Source: Lachnospiraceae bacterium (GTDB taxonomy: Bacteria > Bacillota > Clostridia > Lachnospirales > Lachnospiraceae). From it: a stretch of 33,636 nucleotides of DNA. The notes beneath the pieces were generated by a model. It ran no database searches. It was not told the DNA's origin and saw only the letters and a list, made by a program, of their open reading frames with translations. Location: positions 1-33,636 of the forward strand of contig JAGBNY010000082.1 in the NCBI GenBank assembly GCA_017634175.1, given 5' to 3'. Shown piece after piece: positions 6,203 through 14,779 of the stretch (its first letter is position 1; each line of letters begins with the position of its first letter). The position numbers and the translations under genes were made by a program.

Positions 6203-8323
6203 TCATACCTCAAATAATAAATCCCCATAGGACGGCATCGGCCAGCGATCCTTATCTACTATCATCTCCAGTCTGTCGATAGGAAGCCTGAGCAATTCCA
6301 TGTTTGTCCGAACCTTGTCCCTGCTGAAAATCGCCCTTTCTTTTCCCTGGGGCACAGCAAGGGACTCATCGGCAGACTTAATCAGTTGATCCAAGGCAAA
6401 TTTCGCTGTATCCGTCAGGGAGGACACTTCCTCCAAGATCTCCAAGGCCGCCTTGGAGCGCAATCCCGCACCTTTAAGGGAAATGACTGTATCTGCCAGC
6501 TCCTTGGCATAGGCCAAGCAGGCCGGTATTATGGACTTCGATGCCATGTCTATCATCGTGCGGGCCTCTATATTTGTCTCCTTTGCATAGTCCTCGTACT
6601 TTATCTCAGACCTGCTTTGAAGCTCCTGCTCGGTAAATATATTGAATTTACCAAATAATCTAATAGTCTCCGGACGCACCAGGCAGGAGATGGCATCCAC
6701 CATTGTAGGCAGGTTTCCAAGTCCCCTCTTCCGGGCTTCCTCCTCCCACTCCTTTGAGTATCCATTTCCGTTGAATACAATTCTTTGATGGTCCGTAGCA
6801 TAAGACTTTATCAAGTCATGCACGGCAATATCGAAATCCTCTGCCTTTTCCAATTTGTCGCAGGTCTCCGCAAAGGCCTCTGCCACTATGGAATTGAGTA
6901 CAATGTTCGGCTCGGCTATGGAGGCTGAGGATCCCACCATCCTGAATTCGAACTTATTCCCCGTAAAGGCGAACGGGGACGTCCTGTTCCTATCCGTGGC
7001 ATCCTTCATGAATTCAGGCAGGGTACGCACTCCAGTGTCCATTATCTCACCCTGCTTGGATTGAGTCGCCATCCCCGTAGAGATCAGTTGTGAAAGCACG
7101 TCCTCTAGCTGCTCTCCTACAAAGACCGATACTATGGCCGGCGGCGCCTCGTTCGCTCCAAGCCTGTAATCATTGCCCACGTTTGCCGCAGATTCCCTAA
7201 GCAGATCCGCATGAGTGTCCACCGCCTTCAAGATGCTGGTCAATATCATCAAGAATTGAATGTTATCATGGGGCGTCTCTCCGGGCTCCAAGAGATTGAT
7301 CCCATCGTCTGTCACTATGGACCAATTATTGTGCTTACCGGAACCATTCACCCCCTTAAAGGGCTTCTCATGGAGAAGGCAGGTCATTCCATGCCTTTCA
7401 GCTACCTTTTTCAGGACTTCCATTATAAGCTGGTTTTGGTCTACTGAGACATTGCAATCCGTGAAAATGGGCGCCAGCTCGTGCTGTCCCGGAGCCACCT
7501 CATTATGCTGGGTCTTTGCAGAGACTCCAAGCCTCCATAGCTCTCTGTTCACGTCCTTCATAAAGGACGCTACCCTCTCCCTTATCGCGCCAAAATATTG
7601 ATCGTCCAGTTCCTGACCCTTGGGAGGCATGGCTCCAAAGAGGGTATGACCGGTATATATCAAGTCCTTCCTTTTCAGGAATTTCTCCCTGTCCACAAGG
7701 AAGTACTCTTGCTCCGCCCCAACAGAGGGCAAGACCTTTTTCGAGGTCTTATTCCCGAAAAGGCGGATAAGCCTCAGCGTCTCCTTATTCAAGGCCTCTA
7801 TCGACCTGAGAAGCGGGGTCTTCATGTCCAAAGCTTCACCCGTATAAGAACAGAACGCTGTCGGAATGCAAAGTATGCCCCCCGCCGCATCGTGCCTGAC
7901 AAAGGCCGGAGAGGTGCAGTCCCAGGCCGTGTATCCCCTTGCCTCAAAGGTAGACCTTATCCCGCCTGAGGGAAAAGACGAAGCATCGGGCTCACTCTTA
8001 ATTAGTTCCTTCCCCGAGAACTCCAAAAGCGTGGTGCCATCCTGCCGGACACTTGAAATAAAAGCATCGTGCTTTTCAGCCGTGATGCCAGTAAGGGGCT
8101 GGAACCAATGCGTATAGTGAGTCGCGCCCTTCTCTATGGCCCAGTTCTTCATTGCCTCAGCCACGACTTCAGCGGTCATCGGATCCAAATCCTTGCCCTC
8201 ATCTATCGTGCGCCTTAGCTCCTTATAGACCCTTTTGGGCAGCAGCCTCTGCATCACAGTATCATTGAAAACATCCTGCCCAAAAATCTGGGCTACATCA
8301 GATGGGATATTATCCTCTGTCAT
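6203..8323 (-). CDS. glnN: Glutamine synthetase type III
   Basis: It makes glutamine from glutamate, ammonia and ATP. The 706-residue length is typical of GSIII (about 700), well above GSI/GSII. Motifs are VGAEQEYFLVD (201-211), NEVAPGQHELAP (274-285), NGSGKHNNWS (326-335), and the later segment NRTSPFAFTGNKFEFR. The C-terminus ends YGDLLFEV before TGA. The start ATG at 8323 has GGAGA at good spacing and overlaps the end of tatD by 14 bp. It is embedded in a tight operon with larC and folC, so it has no obvious dedicated nitrogen-regulated promoter. The next gene's ribosome site lies in its final codons. Confidence 0.96.
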   Translation of the reverse strand: MTEDNIPSDVAQIFGQDVFNDTVMQRLLPKRVYKELRRTIDEGKDLDPMTAEVVAEAMKNWAIEKGATHYTHWFQPLTGITAEKHDAFISSVRQDGTTLLEFSGKELIKSEPDASSFPSGGIRSTFEARGYTAWDCTSPAFVRHDAAGGILCIPTAFCSYTGEALDMKTPLLRSIEALNKETLRLIRLFGNKTSKKVLPSVGAEQEYFLVDREKFLKRKDLIYTGHTLFGAMPPKGQELDDQYFGAIRERVASFMKDVNRELWRLGVSAKTQHNEVAPGQHELAPIFTDCNVSVDQNQLIMEVLKKVAERHGMTCLLHEKPFKGVNGSGKHNNWSIVTDDGINLLEPGETPHDNIQFLMILTSILKAVDTHADLLRESAANVGNDYRLGANEAPPAIVSVFVGEQLEDVLSQLISTGMATQSKQGEIMDTGVRTLPEFMKDATDRNRTSPFAFTGNKFEFRMVGSSASIAEPNIVLNSIVAEAFAETCDKLEKAEDFDIAVHDLIKSYATDHQRIVFNGNGYSKEWEEEARKRGLGNLPTMVDAISCLVRPETIRLFGKFNIFTEQELQSRSEIKYEDYAKETNIEARTMIDMASKSIIPACLAYAKELADTVISLKGAGLRSKAALEILEEVSSLTDTAKFALDQLIKSADESLAVPQGKERAIFSRDKVRTNMELLRLPIDRLEMIVDKDRWPMPSYGDLLFEV

Positions 8324-9095
8324 ATTTATCTCCTATTCTATAAAGCTTATGCGCATTCTCAAATGTAACAGCCTCTACCTCTGCCTCATCTATCCCTTTA
8401 ATCTCCCCTATAGCGCAGGCCACGGCCTTTAAGTAGAGCGACGAATTCCGCTCTCCCCTATGGGGTTCAGGCGCAAGATAGGGACAGTCCGTCTCTAAGA
8501 CCAGTCTTTCCAGACCTATTCTCTGAACTGTCTCTCGAAGCTTTTTAGCGTTCTTGAAGGTAAGCACTCCTCCGATTCCAATGAAGAAGCCCATTGCAAC
8601 GAACTTCTCCGCCATTTCCGGAGAATATGAGAAGCAATGGACCACGCCCCCAATGTCCTCGGCATGGCACTCTTTCATGATTTCATAGGTATCCGCTGCC
8701 GCGTCCCTTGAATGTATGATGACGGGCTTCCCAAGCTCCCTCGCAAGATTCATTTGCATACGAAACCACTTTTTTTGAAGAGCCTGGTCCGTGTCCCTAT
8801 AATGATAATCTAAGCCAATTTCCCCTATGGCTACAACCTTTTCATGGGATAATGCTTTCTCTCTTACCTTGTCAAAAAGCTCTATTGAGTCCTTTGTGTC
8901 CGATGGATGTATTCCTATGGCGCCATAGGCAAAGCCATATTTCTTTATTATCTCCGCTGTAGTGCTTAAAGAATCCTCATCAGATGAAACATTCACGAAT
9001 GTGCTTATCCCATTCCGAGGAAGGGACTCTATCAATCTTTCCCGGTCCTCGTCAAAGGCAGCATCATCATAGTGCGCATGCGTATCAAATATCAT
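8310..9095 (-). CDS. tatD: TatD family metal-dependent hydrolase / DNase
   Basis: This 261-residue TIM-barrel metal hydrolase belongs to the TatD family, whose members act as 3'-5' DNases or aminoacyl-tRNA-linked quality factors. Metal ligands are visible as DTHAH near the N-terminus, GEIGLDYHY, VIIHSRDA, VVHCFS and ETDCPYLAPEPHRG. The start ATG 9095 overlaps the last 11 bp of larC, and only a weak ribosome site (GTGAGA) is present, so coupling to larC translation is likely. The residues look complete, so activity is expected; the physiological substrate is unknown. Confidence 0.93.
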   Translation of the reverse strand: MIFDTHAHYDDAAFDEDRERLIESLPRNGISTFVNVSSDEDSLSTTAEIIKKYGFAYGAIGIHPSDTKDSIELFDKVREKALSHEKVVAIGEIGLDYHYRDTDQALQKKWFRMQMNLARELGKPVIIHSRDAAADTYEIMKECHAEDIGGVVHCFSYSPEMAEKFVAMGFFIGIGGVLTFKNAKKLRETVQRIGLERLVLETDCPYLAPEPHRGERNSSLYLKAVACAIGEIKGIDEAEVEAVTFENAHKLYRIGDKYDRG

Positions 9096-10467
9096 TTCTT
9101 ATCTCACTCTTAATCATTTCTACCGCCTGAGTCCAGGAGAGCTTCAATTCTTTAGCGACCCTCGAAACGCTCTCATATTCCAAATACTCTCTTTCTTCAT
9201 CCCCTATCCTGCAGGCCTTGACTTCTATTTCTCCGAGCGCAGTATTTATCCTTTTCTGCTCTCTTTCCAAAGTATACCTTTCAACGGGCAGCTTTCTTAT
9301 TCCAATAGTTGAAGTATTCTCAAAGATAAGCTTTGCAAGGCTGTCTGCGTCCTTTTCATCGCAGATTACATTCAACTGCCAGGCGGGACGGTTCTTCTTC
9401 ATGTAAACCGGCATGAAATTCACGTCCTTCGCGTCTGCCTCAAAGAGCCTGTCCATTGTAAAGCCCAGTTGCTCTCCCGTGCAGTCATCTATATTGCTTT
9501 CCAGCTTGACCACCCTGTCGGTGCTTGCCTGAGCTTCATCTTTCTCTATCAGCATGGCCCTGACCATGCTCGGCACTTCATAAGTCCTTTTTCCCGCGCC
9601 ATATCCATTCTTTAAAATACGAAAGGCTGAGGGCAGCGTCTCCTTTGTCCTCACAGCGGCCAAGAACGCTGCTCCCGTTGGCGTGACAAGCTCTCCCTGC
9701 CTATTCAAAATCTCGAGTTTAAGCCCCGACTCTTCAACTATATTCAAAACGGCCGGAACCGGGACTGGCAGCACGCCATGACTGGATCTCACAGTCCCCT
9801 GCCCCTCACAGATTTTTGGCACAATCACGTCCCTTATATCCAAGTCATCCAGGCAAACAGCAGCAGAAACGATGTCTGCAATAGAGTCCAATGCGCCGAC
9901 CTCATGGAAATGGACTTCATCTATGCTTGTGCCATGCGCCTTGGCCTCTGCTCTTGCAAGTATTTCGAAGGTTTTCAGAGCTATCCTTCGGGCTCCATCA
10001 GCCATGGAAAGACCGTCTATAATCCTGGTCACTTCACTCAATCCCACATGAGAGTGGTGGTGACAATGCTCCTCATGGGCATCCCCATGGTCATGGTGAT
10101 CATGCGCTGTATGGGCTTCCTCATGATCATGATGGCCATGCGCCGTATGGGCTTCCTCGTGGTCATGATGGTCATGCGACTCTTGGATTTCCATATGGCC
10201 ATGAAGATCATTGACCTGTCCCTTCAAATGACCATAGAGATATTCCATATCATGGTCATGGTTTTCTTCCTCTTTAAGAATCACATTGAAATCACAGCAG
10301 TCAATGCCGCCCTTATTTACCCTGCTTTTCTCTATATAGAAGCCCTTATTCGGTATGCCATCCAGCACCTTTTTAAGCTTTTCCCAATCAGCCCCAAGGT
10401 CCAGCAGTGCCGCTACGAGCATGTCCCCGCTGACTCCAGAGGAACATTCCAAATATAGATACTTCAT
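9085..10467 (-). CDS. larC: Nickel-pincer cofactor nickel insertase LarC
   Basis: LarC inserts nickel into pyridinium-3,5-bisthiocarboxylic acid mononucleotide, the last step in making the cofactor of lactate racemase and related enzymes. The N-terminus LYLECSSGVSGDML and the C-terminal part with SNIDDCTGEQ and PVYMKKNRPAW span both LarC1- and LarC2-like regions. They form one frame, unlike the Lactobacillus plantarum gene, which uses a frameshift. A His/Asp/Glu-rich stretch (about residues 71-141) is probably a nickel store. The second of two adjacent ATGs (10467) has GGAGG six bases upstream and overlaps the folC stop as TGATG. No larA, larB or larE is in the window. Confidence 0.93.
   Translation of the reverse strand: MKYLYLECSSGVSGDMLVAALLDLGADWEKLKKVLDGIPNKGFYIEKSRVNKGGIDCCDFNVILKEEENHDHDMEYLYGHLKGQVNDLHGHMEIQESHDHHDHEEAHTAHGHHDHEEAHTAHDHHDHGDAHEEHCHHHSHVGLSEVTRIIDGLSMADGARRIALKTFEILARAEAKAHGTSIDEVHFHEVGALDSIADIVSAAVCLDDLDIRDVIVPKICEGQGTVRSSHGVLPVPVPAVLNIVEESGLKLEILNRQGELVTPTGAAFLAAVRTKETLPSAFRILKNGYGAGKRTYEVPSMVRAMLIEKDEAQASTDRVVKLESNIDDCTGEQLGFTMDRLFEADAKDVNFMPVYMKKNRPAWQLNVICDEKDADSLAKLIFENTSTIGIRKLPVERYTLEREQKRINTALGEIEVKACRIGDEEREYLEYESVSRVAKELKLSWTQAVEMIKSEIRNDI
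10066..10173 (-). repeat. 36-bp tandem repeat encoding the His-rich loop of LarC
   Basis: Three tandem units of 12 codons encode variants of DHHDHEEAHTAH (residues 100-135 of the longer frame). The first two protein units differ by one residue (D/G); the third is DHHDHGDAHEEH. The near-identity at both DNA and protein level points to recent slippage or duplication that lengthens the metal-binding loop. Confidence 0.9.
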
Positions 10468-11903
10468 CATTTACCTCCTAACACCAAGCTTCTCAAAGCC
10501 CCGATATAGTAGAGCGAGCCAAATGCGCATATAACCCCGTTTTTTCCCGCCTTATTTCTAGCAGCTTCGAGCGCGCTTTCAAGGTCTTTCATGGGAAAAA
10601 CGCTATCTTTAAGGGAATTCATATCAGTCCCATAATTGACGCCAACAACAGTTTCGGCAGCAGTCCCTCCAGTATCGCTCTCAGCCTCATCTATGCAATC
10701 AATTATCTGCGAAGCAAGCTCCTCGGCACTTAAAGCACGGTCAATCGGAGGTTCAATAGCAAAGAAGCAGGAAGCCAAGGGGATTATTGCCTTCAGCATT
10801 TTCCTATATTCCTTATCCCTCAAAATCCCCACTATGAATACTATCTTTTCACCAGAAAAATATAGTTCTAGGCCCTCTCTTAAAACCTCCGCTCCCTCAG
10901 CATTGTGGCTTCCATCGATTAAGATATAGGGATTCCTTTGAAGAAGCTCGAACCTCCCGTTCCATCTGGCCTTTAATATGCCCCTTTGAATGGCTTCGGA
11001 AGTAACAGGATAGCCCTTGCCATGCAGGATGCAGGCGGCATTCACGGCAAGCGCCGCATTGGAAATCTGGTAACTGCCAAGGAGCACTGTTCTAAGCTCT
11101 TCCAAGTCTAAAATATATTGCGGCGAAATGCCCGGTATATCGTCCAATAAAGCGGGCTTCATTGAAAAGCTCTGCCCTTCTAGGCTCCTACTCTTTAACG
11201 CAGGATGACCACTCATCCTGTAAAGTCTGGCAGCTTGCTTCCTTGCCGCTTCCCGAAAGACCTTATCCGCTTCGTCTTTTTGCGGGAAAATGAGGACATC
11301 ACAGCCTCTTTTTATAATCCCCGCTTTCTCATAGGCAATTTTTTCCAAGGTATCGCCCAGCACCTGCATATGGTCAAAACTGATTGTAGTTATGATTGCT
11401 ATCTCCGGGCAGTCAATCACATTCGTGGCATCCAGCCGTCCTCCAAGTCCCGTCTCCAAGACCACTATATCGCAATCATTGGCCACAAAATACAAGAAAG
11501 CAATCGCAGTTATTATCTCAAATTCAGAGGGGGCTTTTAACCCATTTCTGACCATTTCATCGGATTTTTCTTTTACTTCCTCTGCAAGCTTTGCAAAGGC
11601 CTCTTCCTCGATCTCATTATTCCCTATCCGAATCCTTTCAGTGAATCTTTCAAGGAAAGGGGAGGTATAGATTCCAGTCTTCAGGCCGCTCTCCATCAAA
11701 ATGCTGCTAAGATAGGCGGCCACAGAGCCTTTCCCATTCGTCCCGGCTATGTGGACGTATTTCAGCTTCTTTTGAGGATTCCCAAGCTTTTCCAAGAGAT
11801 ATCTTATGCTGTCCAGGTTAAAGGGTTCAACTCCCGGCTCGCAAGCAGCCGGCGAAAACTTAGGCAGGCTATTCACAAATTTTAAGGCTTCTCTATAATC
11901 CAT
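10467..11903 (-). CDS. folC: Bifunctional folylpolyglutamate synthase / dihydrofolate synthase
   Basis: It adds glutamate to dihydropteroate and/or extends the glutamate tail of folates, which retains folates in the cell. The ATP-binding motif HIAGTNGKGSVAAYL is near residue 52, followed by ETGLGGRLDATN, TTISFDHMQVLG and DGSHNAEGA, all Mur-ligase-like folC signatures. The 478 residues are slightly above the usual 430. The start ATG 11903 has no good ribosome site. A GAGGTG just upstream instead serves a tiny overlapping frame (MVNRNGL) that begins at the folT stop and ends inside folC. Initiation may therefore depend on coupling. Its neighbour folT supplies the substrate. Confidence 0.95.
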   Translation of the reverse strand: MDYREALKFVNSLPKFSPAACEPGVEPFNLDSIRYLLEKLGNPQKKLKYVHIAGTNGKGSVAAYLSSILMESGLKTGIYTSPFLERFTERIRIGNNEIEEEAFAKLAEEVKEKSDEMVRNGLKAPSEFEIITAIAFLYFVANDCDIVVLETGLGGRLDATNVIDCPEIAIITTISFDHMQVLGDTLEKIAYEKAGIIKRGCDVLIFPQKDEADKVFREAARKQAARLYRMSGHPALKSRSLEGQSFSMKPALLDDIPGISPQYILDLEELRTVLLGSYQISNAALAVNAACILHGKGYPVTSEAIQRGILKARWNGRFELLQRNPYILIDGSHNAEGAEVLREGLELYFSGEKIVFIVGILRDKEYRKMLKAIIPLASCFFAIEPPIDRALSAEELASQIIDCIDEAESDTGGTAAETVVGVNYGTDMNSLKDSVFPMKDLESALEAARNKAGKNGVICAFGSLYYIGALRSLVLGGK

Positions 11904-11915
11904 TTCTATTAACCA

Positions 11916-12521
11916 TCACCTCATCATAAATCCTGGAGCAACTTTCCTGACCGTAGGCAAAATCGCCATTAATATAAAGCAGTTCAGAGGAAACATAATT
12001 AGCTCCTTCGCTATCCTTGCGGCTAATACTGCATAGAAGGCGTTTCCATAGAGCATGGAGAGCCATAGGCTCTTCAATACTATACCTATTAATAATGTAT
12101 GAAATAATTCAGCTATAATAATCTTGGATAACGAAAAGGTGAATCCAAATCCAATGCCAGTCGCCCTGGCCTTAGCAGCAATTTCTTTGCCGTCAGGGGC
12201 ACTAACCAGGACACCTGCATTTTTGGGATGCAAGATTAAGCCATAAATAAGACCCGTTATCAGTGCGCTTAAAGTGAATCCCGGGAAAAACGGCCCTGTA
12301 GGTCGCACAATATAGCCTCCAATATCAGAAAGAGCGCCCACAGCGGCGCCGACTCCAGGCCCTAAAAGGGCCCCAGCCACCGCCACAGGGACGCTCTCAA
12401 ATCTTATTTCCAATATTTCTGTAATTGATATCTTAAAAAAGCCTAGCACGACAGCCACGCCGGTAAGCATGGCCGCCGCTGTCAATACCCCTGTATTCTT
12501 GATAAATCTTTCGTTCTTCAA
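11916..12521 (-). CDS. folT: ECF transporter S component, folate family (FolT)
   Basis: This is a 201-residue integral membrane protein with about six hydrophobic segments. It binds folate and works with the shared EcfA/A'/T energising module, which is not in this window. The family is recognised from the segments FESVPVAVAGALLGPG, GALSDIGGYIVRP and FFPGFTLSALITGLIYG. The start is TTG at 12521, overlapping the MCP stop (TTGA), with GGAGAG about nine bases upstream inside the MCP gene. Placement directly before folC supports folate as substrate: uptake is followed by polyglutamylation. Confidence 0.9.
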   Translation of the reverse strand: MKNERFIKNTGVLTAAAMLTGVAVVLGFFKISITEILEIRFESVPVAVAGALLGPGVGAAVGALSDIGGYIVRPTGPFFPGFTLSALITGLIYGLILHPKNAGVLVSAPDGKEIAAKARATGIGFGFTFSLSKIIIAELFHTLLIGIVLKSLWLSMLYGNAFYAVLAARIAKELIMFPLNCFILMAILPTVRKVAPGFMMR

Positions 12522-14632
12522 AGCTGGAACTCTCCAACAATATTCCCAAGGTTCTGAGCAATGCCTTCTTGCTTCGCAGACATATCCGTGACATTATTCA
12601 CGACCTCAGAAACGGTCTCCAATGAATTCGTGACATTAGAACTGGAATCCGCAGTCTCCTGAGTGGACTCTGCGATATTTTGAACGGCCTTGCTGACCTC
12701 ATCCATTGACATCCTTATATTATTCGTCATGTCAGCAATCCTGTCGCTGGTGACTCCGAATTTCCTAGCATCCTCGCCATATTGCCTTCCGACTCCGACG
12801 AAATTATCATAGTCCGGTGTCACGGTATCTCTGAGGAACATGAGCAGGGCTTTTGAGCTTTCAGACAAGGTCTTGAAAGCGTCCTGGACTCCATTAATTG
12901 TAAGCTGTATCTTCTCCACTGTCTGGGAGGTCTGGTTCGCAAGATTATTTATCTCGGTAGCGACTACCGCAAACCCCTTGCCATGCTCTCCCGCCCTGGC
13001 CGCCTCAATGGACGCATTAAGGGACAGCAAATCAATTTCAGAGGCAATCTCCGCAATGGCATCGGCAAGGTTCCCAATCTCATTCACCACCTCTGCCTGC
13101 TTTTGAGCCTGATCCAGCTCACCTCCTCTTTTCTCGACTATTGAAATCGCATTGTCATACGCCTTCTTGCTGCTCTTCTCTATATCAGCAGCCCTCGCCT
13201 GGATCTTCGCCGCTTCCTCGCTGCTGGCAATGGCCTCCCCGGCAAGAGTCTGAACACTGGCATCCACTTCTTCCACCGAAGCGCTCACTTCCTGAGTAGC
13301 TGCCCCAGTAGACATCATGGCCTCGTTCACCTCATTCATATTTTCCTTGATCTGGTCGAATTGGTTCGTGAGCTCTCCTGCCATCGAATTCAGGTTGACG
13401 CTAGCCTCATTGACTCTCCCCGCTTCCTCTGAAATCTTGCTGATGACCCCCTTATTGCTGTCATACATATGATTCAAAGACCGACTCATGTCGCCCAATT
13501 CATCGCTACCCTTAGAGTCGAGCTGATTGACCCTGAAATTGCCCTCTGAAAGCTGTACTGCAAAGGCCTTGACCTTATTTAGGCTTGCGGCAATGCTATT
13601 CACAAAGAACATTATGATTAAACCGCATACCAGGATGGCAATGACGCAGATCACAATCATTTTTACAGTAAGCGACCTTATTGCTCCGTCTATCTCGTCA
13701 TTGGACATCCTTATCATGAGTTCCCAATTCACCTCGGGAACGCTTTGATAGAAAAGGGTCCAATCCTTGCCTGACTCAGTGAAGGTCGTGCTGCCATTTT
13801 TCTCCGTGACCGCCTTATTGCCCGCAAGAGCCAGGCTTTGATTCGTATCCGCAGAAATGTTCATTCCACTAGATACCTTATTTGCATCACTAGTATAAAT
13901 ATAGGTGCCGTCCGCCATGGTGAGTATGCCGGTGCCAGTCTTTCCGACTTTCACCGCACTCATTATCTCGCTTATCCCGTCCAGGCTTATGTCCACTGTG
14001 ACGCAGCCGATGTACGCCCCCTCCTCATTGAACATGGGAGCAGAACAAGTAGCCATTACAAGCCCCGAAGTAGGGTCGTAATACGGGTCCGTAATCGTAG
14101 CAGAAAGCGATGTCACCTTCTTTGCGTTTTGGTAATACTCCTGAGAGAAATAATCATATTCAGCATTTGAGTAATCATAGGTGAGCTCTATCTTCCCGTT
14201 ATTCTTGAACCAATAGGGACCCATGAAATCCTCACCTTGAAATGCTTTTGGCTCAAACCAAAGCCCCATACCAAGGACAGAATCGTTTATGTTTAACATC
14301 TCAGTAATCATTTGACCATAGGAATCAATCTCAGCAGTCTTATAGGTGCTTCCTACGGCTGAAGAAAGACTGGTGGCCGTATTCCTCATTATGGAGAGCC
14401 TGCCATCCACATTCTTCACATTAGAATTCAGCTCTGCCAAGGCCGTATTCATGATTTCCTGTCGAATCATGCTTCGACTCGATAGAGCGCTTATCACGGT
14501 AAGCAAGCAAAACGAAATAGCCACAACAGGAAGGATGCCGGATAGCATCTTGGCTCTAATGCCAAATTTCATACCTTGCCCCTTTTTATCAACCTGTTTC
14601 TTTTTAGCCTGCTGAACCCCATCTTTCTTCAT
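12518..14632 (-). CDS. Methyl-accepting chemotaxis protein
   Basis: This 704-residue transmembrane chemoreceptor signals to CheA/CheW. It has TM1 at about 29-50, an extracellular dCache-like sensor at about 55-320 (ending near WELMIRMSNDEIDG), TM2 at about 322-344, a HAMP domain at about 345-397, and a signalling domain to the C-terminus. The hairpin tip is at about 533-560 (SLNASIEAARAGEHGKGFAVVA). The ligand is unknown. The ribosome site AAGGAG lies seven bases upstream of ATG. It is the first gene of the folT-folC-larC-tatD-glnN-amidase run. A TATAAT at 14656-14661 is a possible -10, but the nearest TTGATA is 20 bp away, so its promoter is uncertain. Confidence 0.94.
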   Translation of the reverse strand: MKKDGVQQAKKKQVDKKGQGMKFGIRAKMLSGILPVVAISFCLLTVISALSSRSMIRQEIMNTALAELNSNVKNVDGRLSIMRNTATSLSSAVGSTYKTAEIDSYGQMITEMLNINDSVLGMGLWFEPKAFQGEDFMGPYWFKNNGKIELTYDYSNAEYDYFSQEYYQNAKKVTSLSATITDPYYDPTSGLVMATCSAPMFNEEGAYIGCVTVDISLDGISEIMSAVKVGKTGTGILTMADGTYIYTSDANKVSSGMNISADTNQSLALAGNKAVTEKNGSTTFTESGKDWTLFYQSVPEVNWELMIRMSNDEIDGAIRSLTVKMIVICVIAILVCGLIIMFFVNSIAASLNKVKAFAVQLSEGNFRVNQLDSKGSDELGDMSRSLNHMYDSNKGVISKISEEAGRVNEASVNLNSMAGELTNQFDQIKENMNEVNEAMMSTGAATQEVSASVEEVDASVQTLAGEAIASSEEAAKIQARAADIEKSSKKAYDNAISIVEKRGGELDQAQKQAEVVNEIGNLADAIAEIASEIDLLSLNASIEAARAGEHGKGFAVVATEINNLANQTSQTVEKIQLTINGVQDAFKTLSESSKALLMFLRDTVTPDYDNFVGVGRQYGEDARKFGVTSDRIADMTNNIRMSMDEVSKAVQNIAESTQETADSSSNVTNSLETVSEVVNNVTDMSAKQEGIAQNLGNIVGEFQL

Positions 14633-14714
14633 CTTTCTGCTCCTTGTTAAAAAGTATTATAAGCAAACAATTGTTTTATTATATCAAACTATCCTCAATA
14701 TGTTAATACCATAT

Positions 14715-14743
14715 TTGTTTTTTAAGTATTTTTGATGTATAGT
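14715..14743 (+). promoter_or_regulatory. Predicted malQ promoter
   Basis: TTGTTT (14715-14720), a 17-bp spacer and TATAGT (14738-14743) lie about 37 bp upstream of malQ in an AT-rich 147-bp divergent region shared with the MCP operon. The -35 is imperfect. AGGAGAG at 14767-14773 is the ribosome site. No operator was recognised. Confidence 0.6.
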
Positions 14744-14779
14744 TTATTTTTTATTATGCATTTTTAGGAGAGTATATTT

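Noticed and set aside
9778..10458. Plus-strand 226-residue frame rich in Met, Val and Ile opposite larC
   Set aside because: It is the shadow of the His-rich larC repeat; complementary His/Asp codons give Met/Val, and it has no ribosome site or promoter.
14656..14687. Sigma-A promoter for the MCP operon (TTGATA...TATAAT)
   Set aside because: The 20-bp spacer is too long for confidence, and no flagellar sigma-type consensus is seen either.
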